DNA of 64,000 nt. Source: Nitrosomonas sp. GTDB lineage: Bacteria; Pseudomonadota; Gammaproteobacteria; Burkholderiales; Nitrosomonadaceae. The DNA is taken from the NCBI GenBank assembly GCA_017984435.1, contig JAGNZK010000007.1, positions 1 to 64,000 of the forward strand, in the 5' to 3' direction. The notes under the pieces are model-generated. The model did not search any database, was not told the DNA's origin, and was given only the letters and a program-made list of their open reading frames with translations. Position numbers and translations under genes: made by a program. Positions 16,947 to 24,866 of the stretch are shown piece after piece (positions within the stretch are counted from its first letter, which is position 1; every line of letters begins with the position of its first letter).

Positions 16947-18032
16947 TCATACAAATTTCACCAGCATCTCACTTCGTGTCGAAACGCCCAATTTACTGTA
17001 GATATTTTTGATATGGTTACGCACGGTGTGGTAACTGAGATTGATTTCACCGGCAATTTCCTTGGAGGAATTTCCTTGGTAAATCAGCGTGGCAATTTCC
17101 AGTTCCCGCGGCGTCAGGCCTGTCCTGTTCAACTGGTTGAAAATTTTCCCAATTTTGTACGCGACACGGGATAACTGCAGTAAATAGATACACTGATGAT
17201 CGATATCCTCGTTAATCAAGGTCAGTTTGATTTCATACAGACGTTTACCCAGTTTTGACAAAAAACTGTAGCACCCGAATTGATTGCTTTGAATGGTTTT
17301 AGCAAGAGCCAATGTCGTCGACAAAAAGGTGTTTTTATCGTGACCAATAATTTTCCCAAAAACCTGGCTTTGAAAAATGACTGTGCCATCGTCACGAATG
17401 ACAGCGATCGGATCGGTATGATCCGACCAGAATTTTCGCATCTGACGGAAATTCAGTGTTTCTTCCTGAAAAAGTATGAATTTCAGCGTTTGTAGCAAAA
17501 CAGGTCTGAGGATTTTCAGCAATTCGATATCACGCTGACTGAGAATTTGCTGATGATCGGTAAACCTGCAAAAATAAAAACGGAATGCAGGTTGATGCCC
17601 CTCATCAAAAACTGTAATGATCGTGCAGTTGTGATGTGATCGCTGCCAGGACTGACCGAAAGGAAGATGGCAACCGTTCAGGCTATCCAGGCACTCAACA
17701 AGGTTGGAAGAATTGATCAGCGACGGCATATTCACGTTTTCGCTGATAAAACCTTCTGTCGACGAATTCTGCAAAACGGCATTTAGGATACGTTTCCAGC
17801 CATCTTGGCAACATGTCGACTGATTAATGCTGTCAAGCAATTGCAGCGTATTCTGCACGCCGGTCAGTTGTCCGTAAAATACACCATTGCATGTTAACAG
17901 CGGTAATAAGGCGGCTTTCAGCACTTGGTTAAATTCATCCCTGGTCTGACAGTTATTTAACCAACTGATGGCAGCCAATGCTATCTGGTGATCCCTGTTT
18001 GCAAGCACATTCGAACAAACTTCCTGGTCCAT
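16947..18032 (-). CDS. LuxR-family transcriptional regulator with PAS-like region
   Basis: 361 residues. The C-terminal ~57 residues are a typical LuxR/GerE helix-turn-helix: GLTPRELEIATLIYQGNSSKEIAGEI, then LSYHTVRNHIKNIYSKLGV. The central part (about 205-300) has a PAS-like look (FWSDHTDPIAVIRDDGTVIFQS). The first ~170 residues are Cys-rich and not recognised. No receiver or autoinducer domain was seen. It has a strong GAGGGGAG site. It lies 146 bases upstream of the lipoprotein/endolysin operon on the same strand and is the natural candidate regulator, by position only. Confidence 0.85.
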   Translation of the reverse strand: MDQEVCSNVLANRDHQIALAAISWLNNCQTRDEFNQVLKAALLPLLTCNGVFYGQLTGVQNTLQLLDSINQSTCCQDGWKRILNAVLQNSSTEGFISENVNMPSLINSSNLVECLDSLNGCHLPFGQSWQRSHHNCTIITVFDEGHQPAFRFYFCRFTDHQQILSQRDIELLKILRPVLLQTLKFILFQEETLNFRQMRKFWSDHTDPIAVIRDDGTVIFQSQVFGKIIGHDKNTFLSTTLALAKTIQSNQFGCYSFLSKLGKRLYEIKLTLINEDIDHQCIYLLQLSRVAYKIGKIFNQLNRTGLTPRELEIATLIYQGNSSKEIAGEINLSYHTVRNHIKNIYSKLGVSTRSEMLVKFV

Positions 18033-18117
18033 GCTCCCCTCTCACTTTCTTATTTGTATTCATTCAGCATTTTTAAATGGAGAAGAACAGTGTATCTAAT
18101 AGGTGAAACGAATGAGC

Positions 18118-18131
18118 GTGAGTATTCTCAC
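18118..18131. repeat. short palindrome upstream of the LuxR-type gene
   Basis: GTGAG-TATT-CTCAC, a perfect 5-bp inverted repeat 86 bases upstream of the regulator's start codon. Its placement suits an operator for autoregulation, but the length allows chance occurrence. The remaining intergenic bases (18033-18297) show nothing else I can name. Confidence 0.25.
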
Positions 18132-18297
18132 AAAGAATGAAGTAATACTGTAAGGCTGGACAAGTGATCTAAGTGATAACCCTGTTAAGAAGGAAAAAAT
18201 AGCCAAAAGCAAATGGAATCAGTATTTCGCTAGAATTAAAGTTGCACAGAAACCTATTGTTGCGATTAATTGAAATAGCACCGGCATGATGGGGCAG

Positions 18298-19509
18298 TCA
18301 TTCCAACGAGTGTAGCCGACGATCCATCCATTGTTCGATATTTTTCAGAAGTTCAGTGCGCATGGGTTCTTTCAAAAATAGATGCTGGTGATAGCGCAGA
18401 TCCGGCAGTGCCAGAACATCGTTATCCGCATGATGTTGCAAAGTGGCTTGAGCGAAATCTTTATTACCCCAGGATGCCGTAATCGGGTCATGTTCCGAGT
18501 AAATCAGATAATAGGGCATCGTAAACTCACTCATTTGACGTCGAAAGTGCACAATCTCTGCTTCGATACCCTTCACAAAGCGCAACAGGCCACGACGGAT
18601 AAGCCAGTCATCGGCGCGCAAGCGTGCCTTTTCTTCTTCGCTATCAGTCAGATAATCCACCACCCAGGCTTGCGCACCAGGCGTCATAAAACTTCGCAAA
18701 CCCGGCCAGGAAAACACTTCGAACATCCCATCCAATAGGGGCACGGTTACCCACGATAGCAACTGATTGCCTATTAACACGGGCAAAGGCTCATTCTGGG
18801 GATGCAAGAAATGCGTTTCGGCATGAAAAGACAACTTGATCAATGGATTCGCCAACCAACCGCGCCAACCGGGCGGCTCGCTGACAGCAAAAGCCGGCGC
18901 CAGAAAAATAACACCTTGTACGCGTTTGCTCGTATCGTCTTCATTCCTGGTTTGCATTAAATAGGAAGCGGTAACCAACGCACCCAGGCTGTGCGAAACA
19001 ATAAACACAGGGCGTTCTGAATCACCCTGTTCATCACACAACGCAATCGTCTTCCTGAGCGCTTGATCCAAAGTCCGGCGCATCGGTTCCAGATCATGCA
19101 ACGATGACTGCGCCAAATAAGCATCGCTGACATCCTGCCTTCCCGCACCGTTAGCCAACGCCAGATCTGCCTGTTGCAGTAGCGGATTGGAGAGACCATG
19201 CGCGTATAAATCGAAACCTGTAACGATAAATTGCCGGGCAAAATAGCGAGCCACCTCGCCATAACGCCCGATATGTTCATTCATGCCATGAACCAGCAGC
19301 ACACAGGCGCGAGCCTTGATGAGTTCTGGTGGGAAAAGCGTTCGGAGAATCAGCGATCCATCGCCATCGGATGGATCGATACGGCTTTCTTCCCCCCAGC
19401 GCGGATAAGGTTCACTCACGAACTTCTGATGCACACAGCCGGATAGCATTGTCAGCATCAGGAAAATGCCTGTCAGTATCACTGTGGGATGGTTACGGGG
19501 TATTGTCAT
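18298..19509 (-). CDS. lipoprotein alpha/beta hydrolase (monoacylglycerol lipase-like)
   Basis: 403 residues with a lipobox (MLTMLSGC), so probably membrane-anchored. Hydrolase_4/lysophospholipase fold: oxyanion region LVHGMNEHIGRYGE, nucleophile serine in SHSLGAL, acid in YSEHDPITASWGN and histidine in LRYHQHLFLKE. The family hydrolyses monoacylglycerols or lysophospholipids; no substrate is indicated here. The mature protein is longer than the ~300 residues of standard members because of an extended lid region around residues 225-310. Monocistronic as far as visible. Confidence 0.82.
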   Translation of the reverse strand: MTIPRNHPTVILTGIFLMLTMLSGCVHQKFVSEPYPRWGEESRIDPSDGDGSLILRTLFPPELIKARACVLLVHGMNEHIGRYGEVARYFARQFIVTGFDLYAHGLSNPLLQQADLALANGAGRQDVSDAYLAQSSLHDLEPMRRTLDQALRKTIALCDEQGDSERPVFIVSHSLGALVTASYLMQTRNEDDTSKRVQGVIFLAPAFAVSEPPGWRGWLANPLIKLSFHAETHFLHPQNEPLPVLIGNQLLSWVTVPLLDGMFEVFSWPGLRSFMTPGAQAWVVDYLTDSEEEKARLRADDWLIRRGLLRFVKGIEAEIVHFRRQMSEFTMPYYLIYSEHDPITASWGNKDFAQATLQHHADNDVLALPDLRYHQHLFLKEPMRTELLKNIEQWMDRRLHSLE

Positions 19510-19562
19510 TTAAGACAGGACGGACTTGTCCTCATGGAAAGTTAGCTACTTCCCGCACAAAA

Positions 19563-19910
19563 TTAAGCTGCTTGCAATAAAAATTCAACCTTCACGGCTT
19601 CATATGGAAACTCGATCGCGCCGTCTTCATTACGAACGAGCAAACCAGCTTTGAGAAGCGCCACGACATCTCCGTGAACCCCCTTGACATCGCGCTCTAC
19701 GCGCCGCGCAGCCTCTCGAATTGAAACTGAACCGGCACCACAAAGCGCTTTCAGGAGCTCCCAACGTTTTGCGGTCAATACTTTCCACAGCAATTCAGGA
19801 GACGCAAAACTGATTCGATCCGATTCTTGTTGCTTATTCAAATTCCAAGCCTGGGTAAAATCAGCCATCACTTGGTTTGGATCTCGAACGTCAAGAATAA
19901 CTGTTTTCAT
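19563..19910 (-). CDS. TumA-type HTH antitoxin (HVO_A0114-like)
   Basis: 115 residues from the ATG at 19910, which has AAGGTGG upstream; the frame could extend to 19931. The centre contains a winged helix-turn-helix (RWELLKALCGAGSVSIREAARRVERDVKGVHGDV in outline), followed by LLKAGLLVRNEDG. It overlaps the preceding DUF6516/TumE-like gene by 20 bases, the usual toxin-first order of TumE/TumA modules. Expected to neutralise the toxin and repress the shared promoter. Confidence 0.78.
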   Translation of the reverse strand: MKTVILDVRDPNQVMADFTQAWNLNKQQESDRISFASPELLWKVLTAKRWELLKALCGAGSVSIREAARRVERDVKGVHGDVVALLKAGLLVRNEDGAIEFPYEAVKVEFLLQAA

Positions 19911-20190
19911 GGTTCCACCTTTCGATATCATATTGAAAATCCGCTAACAGTTTTTCCAGAGTGGAAAATGTGTACTCGACTTCCTGCTCTCCCCAATACC
20001 GATGATCATCTTTTCCGGCCTCATTATCATATCGGAGAACACATTTCTCATTAACCACGTAAGCTAGGCGATACTTAAAGAAATGCTCAGATTCTGCCAG
20101 CGGTTGTGCAATCCGCCAAAGCACGAGTTCAGCGAATTTGTTCTCAGCATATATTATGCGCTGCCGGAGAAGTAACTCGGTAGATTTCAT
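19891..20190 (-). CDS. TumE-type toxin (DUF6516 family)
   Basis: 99 residues from the ATG at 20190. The sequence fits DUF6516/TumE proteins: an N-terminal KAELLLRQRI-like helix region, FAELVLWRIAQPLAESEHFFKYRLAYV, a Cys-Val-Leu-Arg-Tyr-Asp-Asn strand, HRYWGEQEVEYTF and a C-terminal helix with FQYDIERW. The family is the toxin of a two-gene toxin-antitoxin system of unclear target. The start at 20190 places the ATG right at the predicted transcription start (see promoter), so the mRNA may be leaderless; no ribosome site is present. Confidence 0.78.
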   Translation of the reverse strand: MKSTELLLRQRIIYAENKFAELVLWRIAQPLAESEHFFKYRLAYVVNEKCVLRYDNEAGKDDHRYWGEQEVEYTFSTLEKLLADFQYDIERWNHENSYS

Positions 20191-20226
20191 GTTGGTGATT
20201 ATACCAACACTTGGCATTGCTGTCAG
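20191..20226 (-). promoter_or_regulatory. toxin-antitoxin promoter with overlapping palindromic operator
   Basis: On the minus strand: -35 CTGACA (20226-20221), a 17-base spacer, -10 TATAAT (20203-20198). The -10 sits inside a perfect palindrome GTTGGT-ATAATC-ACCAAC (20191-20208), an obvious operator for an autorepressing antitoxin. The expected start point is about 20191, one base before the ATG, so translation would be leaderless. Confidence 0.75.
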
Positions 20227-20350
20227 TCACTCCACCAATAATACGGTTAAAAATACATCGTGTAACAGGCCGTTGTTGGCAAATAGAGCAATAGATCATT
20301 CTATTTCTTAGATAACTTCTCCGGCGATACCGCATCAAACTAGGGTGCGA

Positions 20351-20373
20351 CAAATTGTCACAGCGACAATTTG
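20351..20373. repeat. 9-bp perfect inverted repeat between TA module and PEP-CTERM gene
   Basis: CAAATTGTC (20351-20359) and GACAATTTG (20365-20373) around a 5-base loop. It sits just upstream of the proposed promoter of the riboswitch RNA, so it may be an operator. No T run follows. Bases 20227-20350 contain an isolated AGGCCGTTG match to the MITE end and nothing else recognised. Confidence 0.45.
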
Positions 20374-20378
20374 CCACA

Positions 20379-20406
20379 TTGCCTTCTCAGCGTTTCTGAG
20401 GATAAT
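20379..20406 (+). promoter_or_regulatory. probable promoter of the riboswitch-PEP-CTERM transcript
   Basis: TTGCCT (20379-20384), 16-base spacer, GATAAT (20401-20406). The predicted start point near 20413 coincides with the first bases of the c-di-GMP aptamer, which supports the assignment. Confidence 0.45.
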
Positions 20407-20410
20407 TGTA

Positions 20411-20500
20411 TTCACAAATGCCACCCTTGCCGCAAGGCAAGTTCGGAAAGCCTACGGATCTCCACACATGAGACGGCTGGGTTGCCTCCCATGAATGATG
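20411..20500 (+). promoter_or_regulatory. c-di-GMP-I (GEMM) riboswitch
   Basis: All core pieces of the class-I c-di-GMP aptamer are readable in order: CACAAATGCC, a P2 helix CTTGCC/GGCAAG capped by a GCAA (GNRA) tetraloop, the conserved GGAAAGCC-TACGG joining and receptor segment, a P3 helix (AGCC..GGCT and TCTC..GAGA pairings) and the final GGGTTGCC. The following CTCCCAT..ATGGGGAG hairpin (about 20485-20505) may be the expression platform. It lies about 130 bases upstream of a PEP-CTERM gene. Confidence 0.85.
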
Positions 20501-20630
20501 GGGAGTCACTGAATCGGAAAGCAATCAATCGACTTCAGATCATCATTCTTCAATCAAATGCCGGAAACCATCATTCGTTAATTGGACCAGCGGTCAACGG
20601 CGCAATGTAATTATTATTGGAGATTCCCGA

Positions 20631-21458
20631 ATGCAAAAAAAACATGTAAAAAAACCAAGTATGCTTGTTTCAGCAGCTATCATTTCCATTACCGCACTGG
20701 CGAGTACACAGCTACATGCTGCAGGTGCCGTAGGATTTAAAGCTTGGAATGGCGGTACTAATGAGCTCAATTTGGGTGGCAGCATTTCCGCCACTGAGAC
20801 CGGCCTGCAAAGCGCCTATTCCGATAATCCTCTCTTAAACAATTCTGCCTGGGCGCATACAGGCGATTGGTATACCTTTAAGAACAGCAGCCTGGGTGAT
20901 GTTAGCGTCACAGTTTCCGGCGATGCTGGTTTTGCTCCCGGCCTTACGGTTTGGGCAACCGGAAACACTGAATTCGATGGTGGAACCACCGGTTTTGGCG
21001 GCGAACTCAGTTCGGCAGGATTTGGCACCCCACATACTTTTAACGCAACCGGCGCAATGGGCGATGCGGGTACACTATGGATGGCGAGTGGCAATGGCGG
21101 CAATGTGCTCGAAACTCTGGGCTATGCAGTTTCCGGCCCTTCACACGCCACTGGAGCCGGTTGGGGTGAGAATATTATCACCGGCGCAAATGACGTGAGT
21201 CTGACCAGCACTTTTGAGAACGGCATCAGTGGCAGCGCGGGGGCAAATTCCGTATCGCTGATATTCAATGACTTGGCACCAGGCTGGTATGCCCTGTATA
21301 TCGGCGGCACTAACAATGCTACTGCCGGCGGAGAATTTGATCTGACTGTTAGCGCAGTACCGGAACCGGAAACTTACGCTATGCTGCTGGCAGGTTTGGG
21401 TCTTATTGGCTGGCGTCTGAAAAACCGGAAAAACGCATTGCCTAGCCTTGCAGCTTAA
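20631..21458 (+). CDS. PEP-CTERM exported protein under riboswitch control
   Basis: 275 residues. The N-terminal signal peptide ends near residue 31 (TALASTQLHAAG). The body is Gly/Asn/Thr/Ser-rich and beta-like. The C-terminus is a textbook PEP-CTERM tail: VPEPETYAMLLAGLGLIGWRLKNRK, that is motif, hydrophobic helix and basic end, recognised and cleaved by exosortase. Such proteins are exported to the surface or extracellular matrix. GGAG precedes the ATG. The upstream c-di-GMP riboswitch ties its expression to the motile/sessile switch. No exosortase gene lies in the window. Confidence 0.88.
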   Translation: MQKKHVKKPSMLVSAAIISITALASTQLHAAGAVGFKAWNGGTNELNLGGSISATETGLQSAYSDNPLLNNSAWAHTGDWYTFKNSSLGDVSVTVSGDAGFAPGLTVWATGNTEFDGGTTGFGGELSSAGFGTPHTFNATGAMGDAGTLWMASGNGGNVLETLGYAVSGPSHATGAGWGENIITGANDVSLTSTFENGISGSAGANSVSLIFNDLAPGWYALYIGGTNNATAGGEFDLTVSAVPEPETYAMLLAGLGLIGWRLKNRKNALPSLAA

Positions 21459-21487
21459 ATAATCATTATCGTTGTGAAGCAACAATA

Positions 21488-21520
21488 GAAACGGAGCGTT
21501 TCACAGAATCGCCCCGTTTC
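21488..21520 (+). terminator. likely terminator of the PEP-CTERM gene
   Basis: GAAACGGAGCG (21488-21498) pairs with CGCCCCGTTTC (21510-21520), 10 of 11 positions, with an 11-base loop. The hairpin sits 30 bases after the stop codon. Only a short T-rich tail follows. Confidence 0.6.
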
Positions 21521-21676
21521 TTGCTAGAAACAAATAAATGTTATCCGGCGGTAACTAGGATGCACACGGCATTTATCGTGAATCACATTCAATAGAATTA
21601 TCTGCACGTACGCGACAAAACGCACAGACGCCATGAAATTCCCTGACGTACATGCCCGATAGTAAGGAATATCATC

Positions 21677-23878
21677 ATGCTGAACAATATCAAAAAAATC
21701 ATAAGCACACTCATCACGCTGTGCTGTCTTACTTTTTTTACCGGCTCGTTCTCACAGGCTGACGGTTTCGGACCGATCCCCATGTCGCTGAAAGGTGCGC
21801 CGGTTCCCGGCGTGCCCGGCTTGCTGGGTGGTACTGACCCAATCATCATTAATAAAAATAAAGCGATAGCACTCGGCAAGGCCTTATTTTGGGATATTAA
21901 TGTCGGCAGTGACGGCATAGCGTGCGCCAGTTGCCATTTTCATGCAGGCGCGGATCGGCGCACCAAAAATCAGATCGCGCCAATAGGCAGGAATAGTCAT
22001 CTGCCCAAGGATTTTGAGCTCGCAAACGATGGAACTCCGCGCGGACCCAACAGCATTCTGAAAAAAAGTGATTTTCCTTTTTATCAAACCGATAATCCGC
22101 TGAGCCCCATCGGTATCCCTATTTATAACAACGATGATGTAGTCTCTTCCTCAGGAACCTTTGGCGGTGACTATCGCGACGTCCAATCGATTGAAGCGAA
22201 GAATGATCAGTGTAGCCGAAGCGCCGATCCGGTTTTTCATGTCGGTGCAAAAGGGACACGCAAAGTTGAGCCACGAAATACACCGACCGTCATCAATGCC
22301 GTTTTCAATTTTCGCAATTTTTGGGACGGCCGCGCCAACAATATTTTTAACGGCAGCAGTCCTTGGGGGGATCGTGATCCCGATGCAGGCGTCTGGGTTA
22401 GAAATAGCGACGGCACCGTTGCCAAAGAACGTTTGAGACTGATCAATTCCGCACTAGCTTCCCTGGCCGTCTCTCCGCCCTTGGATGACTTCGAAATGAG
22501 TTGCCACGGACGCACCTTTGCTGATTTGGGTCGTAAGCTACTGGATCGTAAGCCACTAGAACATCAGCGTGTGCACTGGGATGATAGCGTACTGGGTGGA
22601 TTGGCACTCAGCACACCCAATAATCTGCAGAAAGGATTGGACACCAACTACCACCAACTGATCATGGAAGCATTCAATCCCAAATATTGGGATTATAACC
22701 ATACCGGCCCATTCGGCGCTCCGCCGCGCAGCTCTGCAACGCACAATACGCCGTACAGGCAGGTAGAAGCTAACTTTGCCATGTTCTTTGCGCTCGCGCT
22801 TCAAGTGTATCAATCGACCCTGATTTCCGATGATTCCCCGTTTGATCGAAGTGCTGTGGATGCACACGGCATACCCATTGACTTGAGCGCATCGGCACAA
22901 CGTGGCATGGATATTTTCCGTGATGCACACTGTGCACTTTGCCATATTGGCCCTAATTTCACATCGTCGGCTGTGGTAACCAATGGCATTCTGCAAAAAT
23001 CAAACCCGCATGCTTTCGGCAATTCCACATTCCGCGTCAGCACCACCACGGTAGTGACCAGTTTATCGTTAACCGGCGGCATGATGTTTCAGGATACCGG
23101 TTTTTCCGGCACCGGCGTCACCCCGGTGGAAAATGATATCGGTTTGGGCGGCACCGATCCCTTCGGCAATCCATTATCGTTCTCTGATCAATATTTACAG
23201 CTGCTTGCAGGGAATGCATCCGGGGTGGTAGACCCTTATGTTGCAAACGTAAGACCTTGTGATCTGGATACGTCGATTGCAATTGATAGTAACAGTCCGC
23301 ATGCGTTGCTTTTCACGCGCGTGGACGGGATACAAAGCCAAAAACAAAATACTTTGAATTGTTTCAATCCCGCAGGCATCTTTATTCCAACAACCGCAGC
23401 CGCATTGGCAGAGTTGGCAAAACCCAATCGTAAAAGATTCTTGAGCGCGGCCAATGGTTCATTCAAAATTCCCACGTTAAGAAATATCGAATTAACCGGA
23501 CCTTACATGCATAACGGCGGCATGGCGACGCTGGATGAAGTGTTGGCGTTTTATACACGAGGCGGTAATTTTGCAACACCGCCTAAAGAATTTGCCAAGA
23601 TTTTTGCGCAGGTTGACTTGCGACTCGCACCACAAAAACGCACAGACCTGCTCAATTTTCTAAAAAGCTTGACGGATGATCGCGTACGTTTTGAAAAAGC
23701 ACCGTTTGATCATCCTGAACTGATCGTTCCACACGGTCATCCAGGAGATAACACAACCATTACTAAATCCCACCCCATAAATAGCGCTCTCGCAGCGGAT
23801 GAATCCCTATTGATTCCCACTGTCGGCGCCGCAGGGAGAGCAAAAGCATTGCAAGCATTTGATCGCCACTTGCAGTAA
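21677..23878 (+). CDS. large di-haem cytochrome c peroxidase-like protein
   Basis: 733 residues with a signal peptide (to about residue 28). Two c-type haem motifs are present: CASCH at 83-87 and CALCH at 419-423. The family landmarks LGKALFWD, RNTPTVINAVFNFRNFWDGRA and GSFKIPTLRNIELTGPYMHNGG are present. These define the bacterial cytochrome c peroxidase/MauG group, periplasmic. Classical CcpA is ~340 residues, so this protein is roughly twice that. It has long inserts between the two haem domains and a ~90-residue insert in the second domain (about 450-570). Whether it reduces peroxide or oxidises another substrate cannot be told. AAGGA precedes the ATG. Confidence 0.85.
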   Translation: MLNNIKKIISTLITLCCLTFFTGSFSQADGFGPIPMSLKGAPVPGVPGLLGGTDPIIINKNKAIALGKALFWDINVGSDGIACASCHFHAGADRRTKNQIAPIGRNSHLPKDFELANDGTPRGPNSILKKSDFPFYQTDNPLSPIGIPIYNNDDVVSSSGTFGGDYRDVQSIEAKNDQCSRSADPVFHVGAKGTRKVEPRNTPTVINAVFNFRNFWDGRANNIFNGSSPWGDRDPDAGVWVRNSDGTVAKERLRLINSALASLAVSPPLDDFEMSCHGRTFADLGRKLLDRKPLEHQRVHWDDSVLGGLALSTPNNLQKGLDTNYHQLIMEAFNPKYWDYNHTGPFGAPPRSSATHNTPYRQVEANFAMFFALALQVYQSTLISDDSPFDRSAVDAHGIPIDLSASAQRGMDIFRDAHCALCHIGPNFTSSAVVTNGILQKSNPHAFGNSTFRVSTTTVVTSLSLTGGMMFQDTGFSGTGVTPVENDIGLGGTDPFGNPLSFSDQYLQLLAGNASGVVDPYVANVRPCDLDTSIAIDSNSPHALLFTRVDGIQSQKQNTLNCFNPAGIFIPTTAAALAELAKPNRKRFLSAANGSFKIPTLRNIELTGPYMHNGGMATLDEVLAFYTRGGNFATPPKEFAKIFAQVDLRLAPQKRTDLLNFLKSLTDDRVRFEKAPFDHPELIVPHGHPGDNTTITKSHPINSALAADESLLIPTVGAAGRAKALQAFDRHLQ

Positions 23879-23958
23879 TACCATCATAAAAGACAAAGAA
23901 CGGTTTAATCATCTGGCTTGGCTGATACAATTCATTTTTATTTGATCGGGCAATCACC

Positions 23959-24864
23959 ATGCATCACACATCGCCAATGATTTTCTTGAAATGGAGTATC
24001 CTTGTTTTAATCGGGATTATTACGCTTGGATGCACCACAGAAATTAATCTGAACACAGACACAGGCACAACAGAAAACAGCCAGACAACCCAAGTAGAAT
24101 CTCCAACAAAGGGGGAATCCATGAAATTCTCGAGCAAACCACCTGAAAGCTGGTTCTGGTCACACGATATTGATCCAAATCATATCGACGACGCAGTATT
24201 GCCCGGCATGTATCTAACGCGCTTATCCGTTTATGGCAGTGGCAAAAGCCGACGTTTTGCGGCGATTGCCTTGCGGGAACCGGGGATCGAAGGTATCTAT
24301 TTGCAGGATGTTGCAGCAGCCGATTTGGATAGCAAAATAGCAGAAACCGGAGCACGCCCGGTGTCCATTACCGCTGCTGATGTGGACGGTCAGTTACGTT
24401 TCTCACTGACTGTGCAAAAAGGATCCGGACCCAAAACAAGTGTACATACCAACCTTGATGAAATCGGACTGAGCCGGTTGGTTAACGATCAACGCCGCAT
24501 TGCTGATTTTACAACCTACTTTGCAGATGGAGTCCGCAAGTATGCGGCGATTGTGGAAGAGCGCCCTGGGCCTTCGTGGATATTTACCCGTGTAACTGCC
24601 AAAGGGCTGGATGCGCAATTACGCAAACATGACGCTACACCTGTGCGCGTGCGTGGTTTTTCTGAAGGTGGTGTACGGTATTTTACCGCGGTTGCAGAAC
24701 AACTCGATGTCGGAAATTGGGCTTGGTACGATGATATTGACGGTGATGCCGTGGCTAACAAACTCGACTCAAACAATGCATATCCTGCCGATCTGGAAGC
24801 CTACCGTGATGAACGTGGCGTCCGTTTTACGGTGGTCATGTATCGTGATCGTGATTCACACTGA
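23959..24864 (+). CDS. lipoprotein with tandem BTRD1-like repeats
   Basis: 301 residues. A lipobox (IITLGC) ends the signal peptide, followed by a Thr/Asn/Gln-rich linker to about residue 55. The mature part carries about five ~47-residue repeats, each with a central strand of the form G-x-R-x-F/Y-x-A/T-V: SRRFAAIALREPG, LRFSLTVQKGSG, RKYAAIVEERPG, VRYFTAVAEQ and VRFTVVMYRD. Aromatic Trp/Tyr segments such as WIFTRVTA and WAWYDD separate them. This pattern matches bacterial tandem repeat domain 1, often attached to serine hydrolases; here no hydrolase domain is present. Probably a periplasmic or surface repeat protein. Confidence 0.7.
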   Translation: MHHTSPMIFLKWSILVLIGIITLGCTTEINLNTDTGTTENSQTTQVESPTKGESMKFSSKPPESWFWSHDIDPNHIDDAVLPGMYLTRLSVYGSGKSRRFAAIALREPGIEGIYLQDVAAADLDSKIAETGARPVSITAADVDGQLRFSLTVQKGSGPKTSVHTNLDEIGLSRLVNDQRRIADFTTYFADGVRKYAAIVEERPGPSWIFTRVTAKGLDAQLRKHDATPVRVRGFSEGGVRYFTAVAEQLDVGNWAWYDDIDGDAVANKLDSNNAYPADLEAYRDERGVRFTVVMYRDRDSH

Positions 24865-24866
24865 GA

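Noticed and set aside
21459-21475. ATAATCATTATCG stretch resembling half a Fur box
   Set aside because: Only one half of the 19-bp consensus is present and it lies right after a stop codon, about 200 bases from the next gene; chance is likely.
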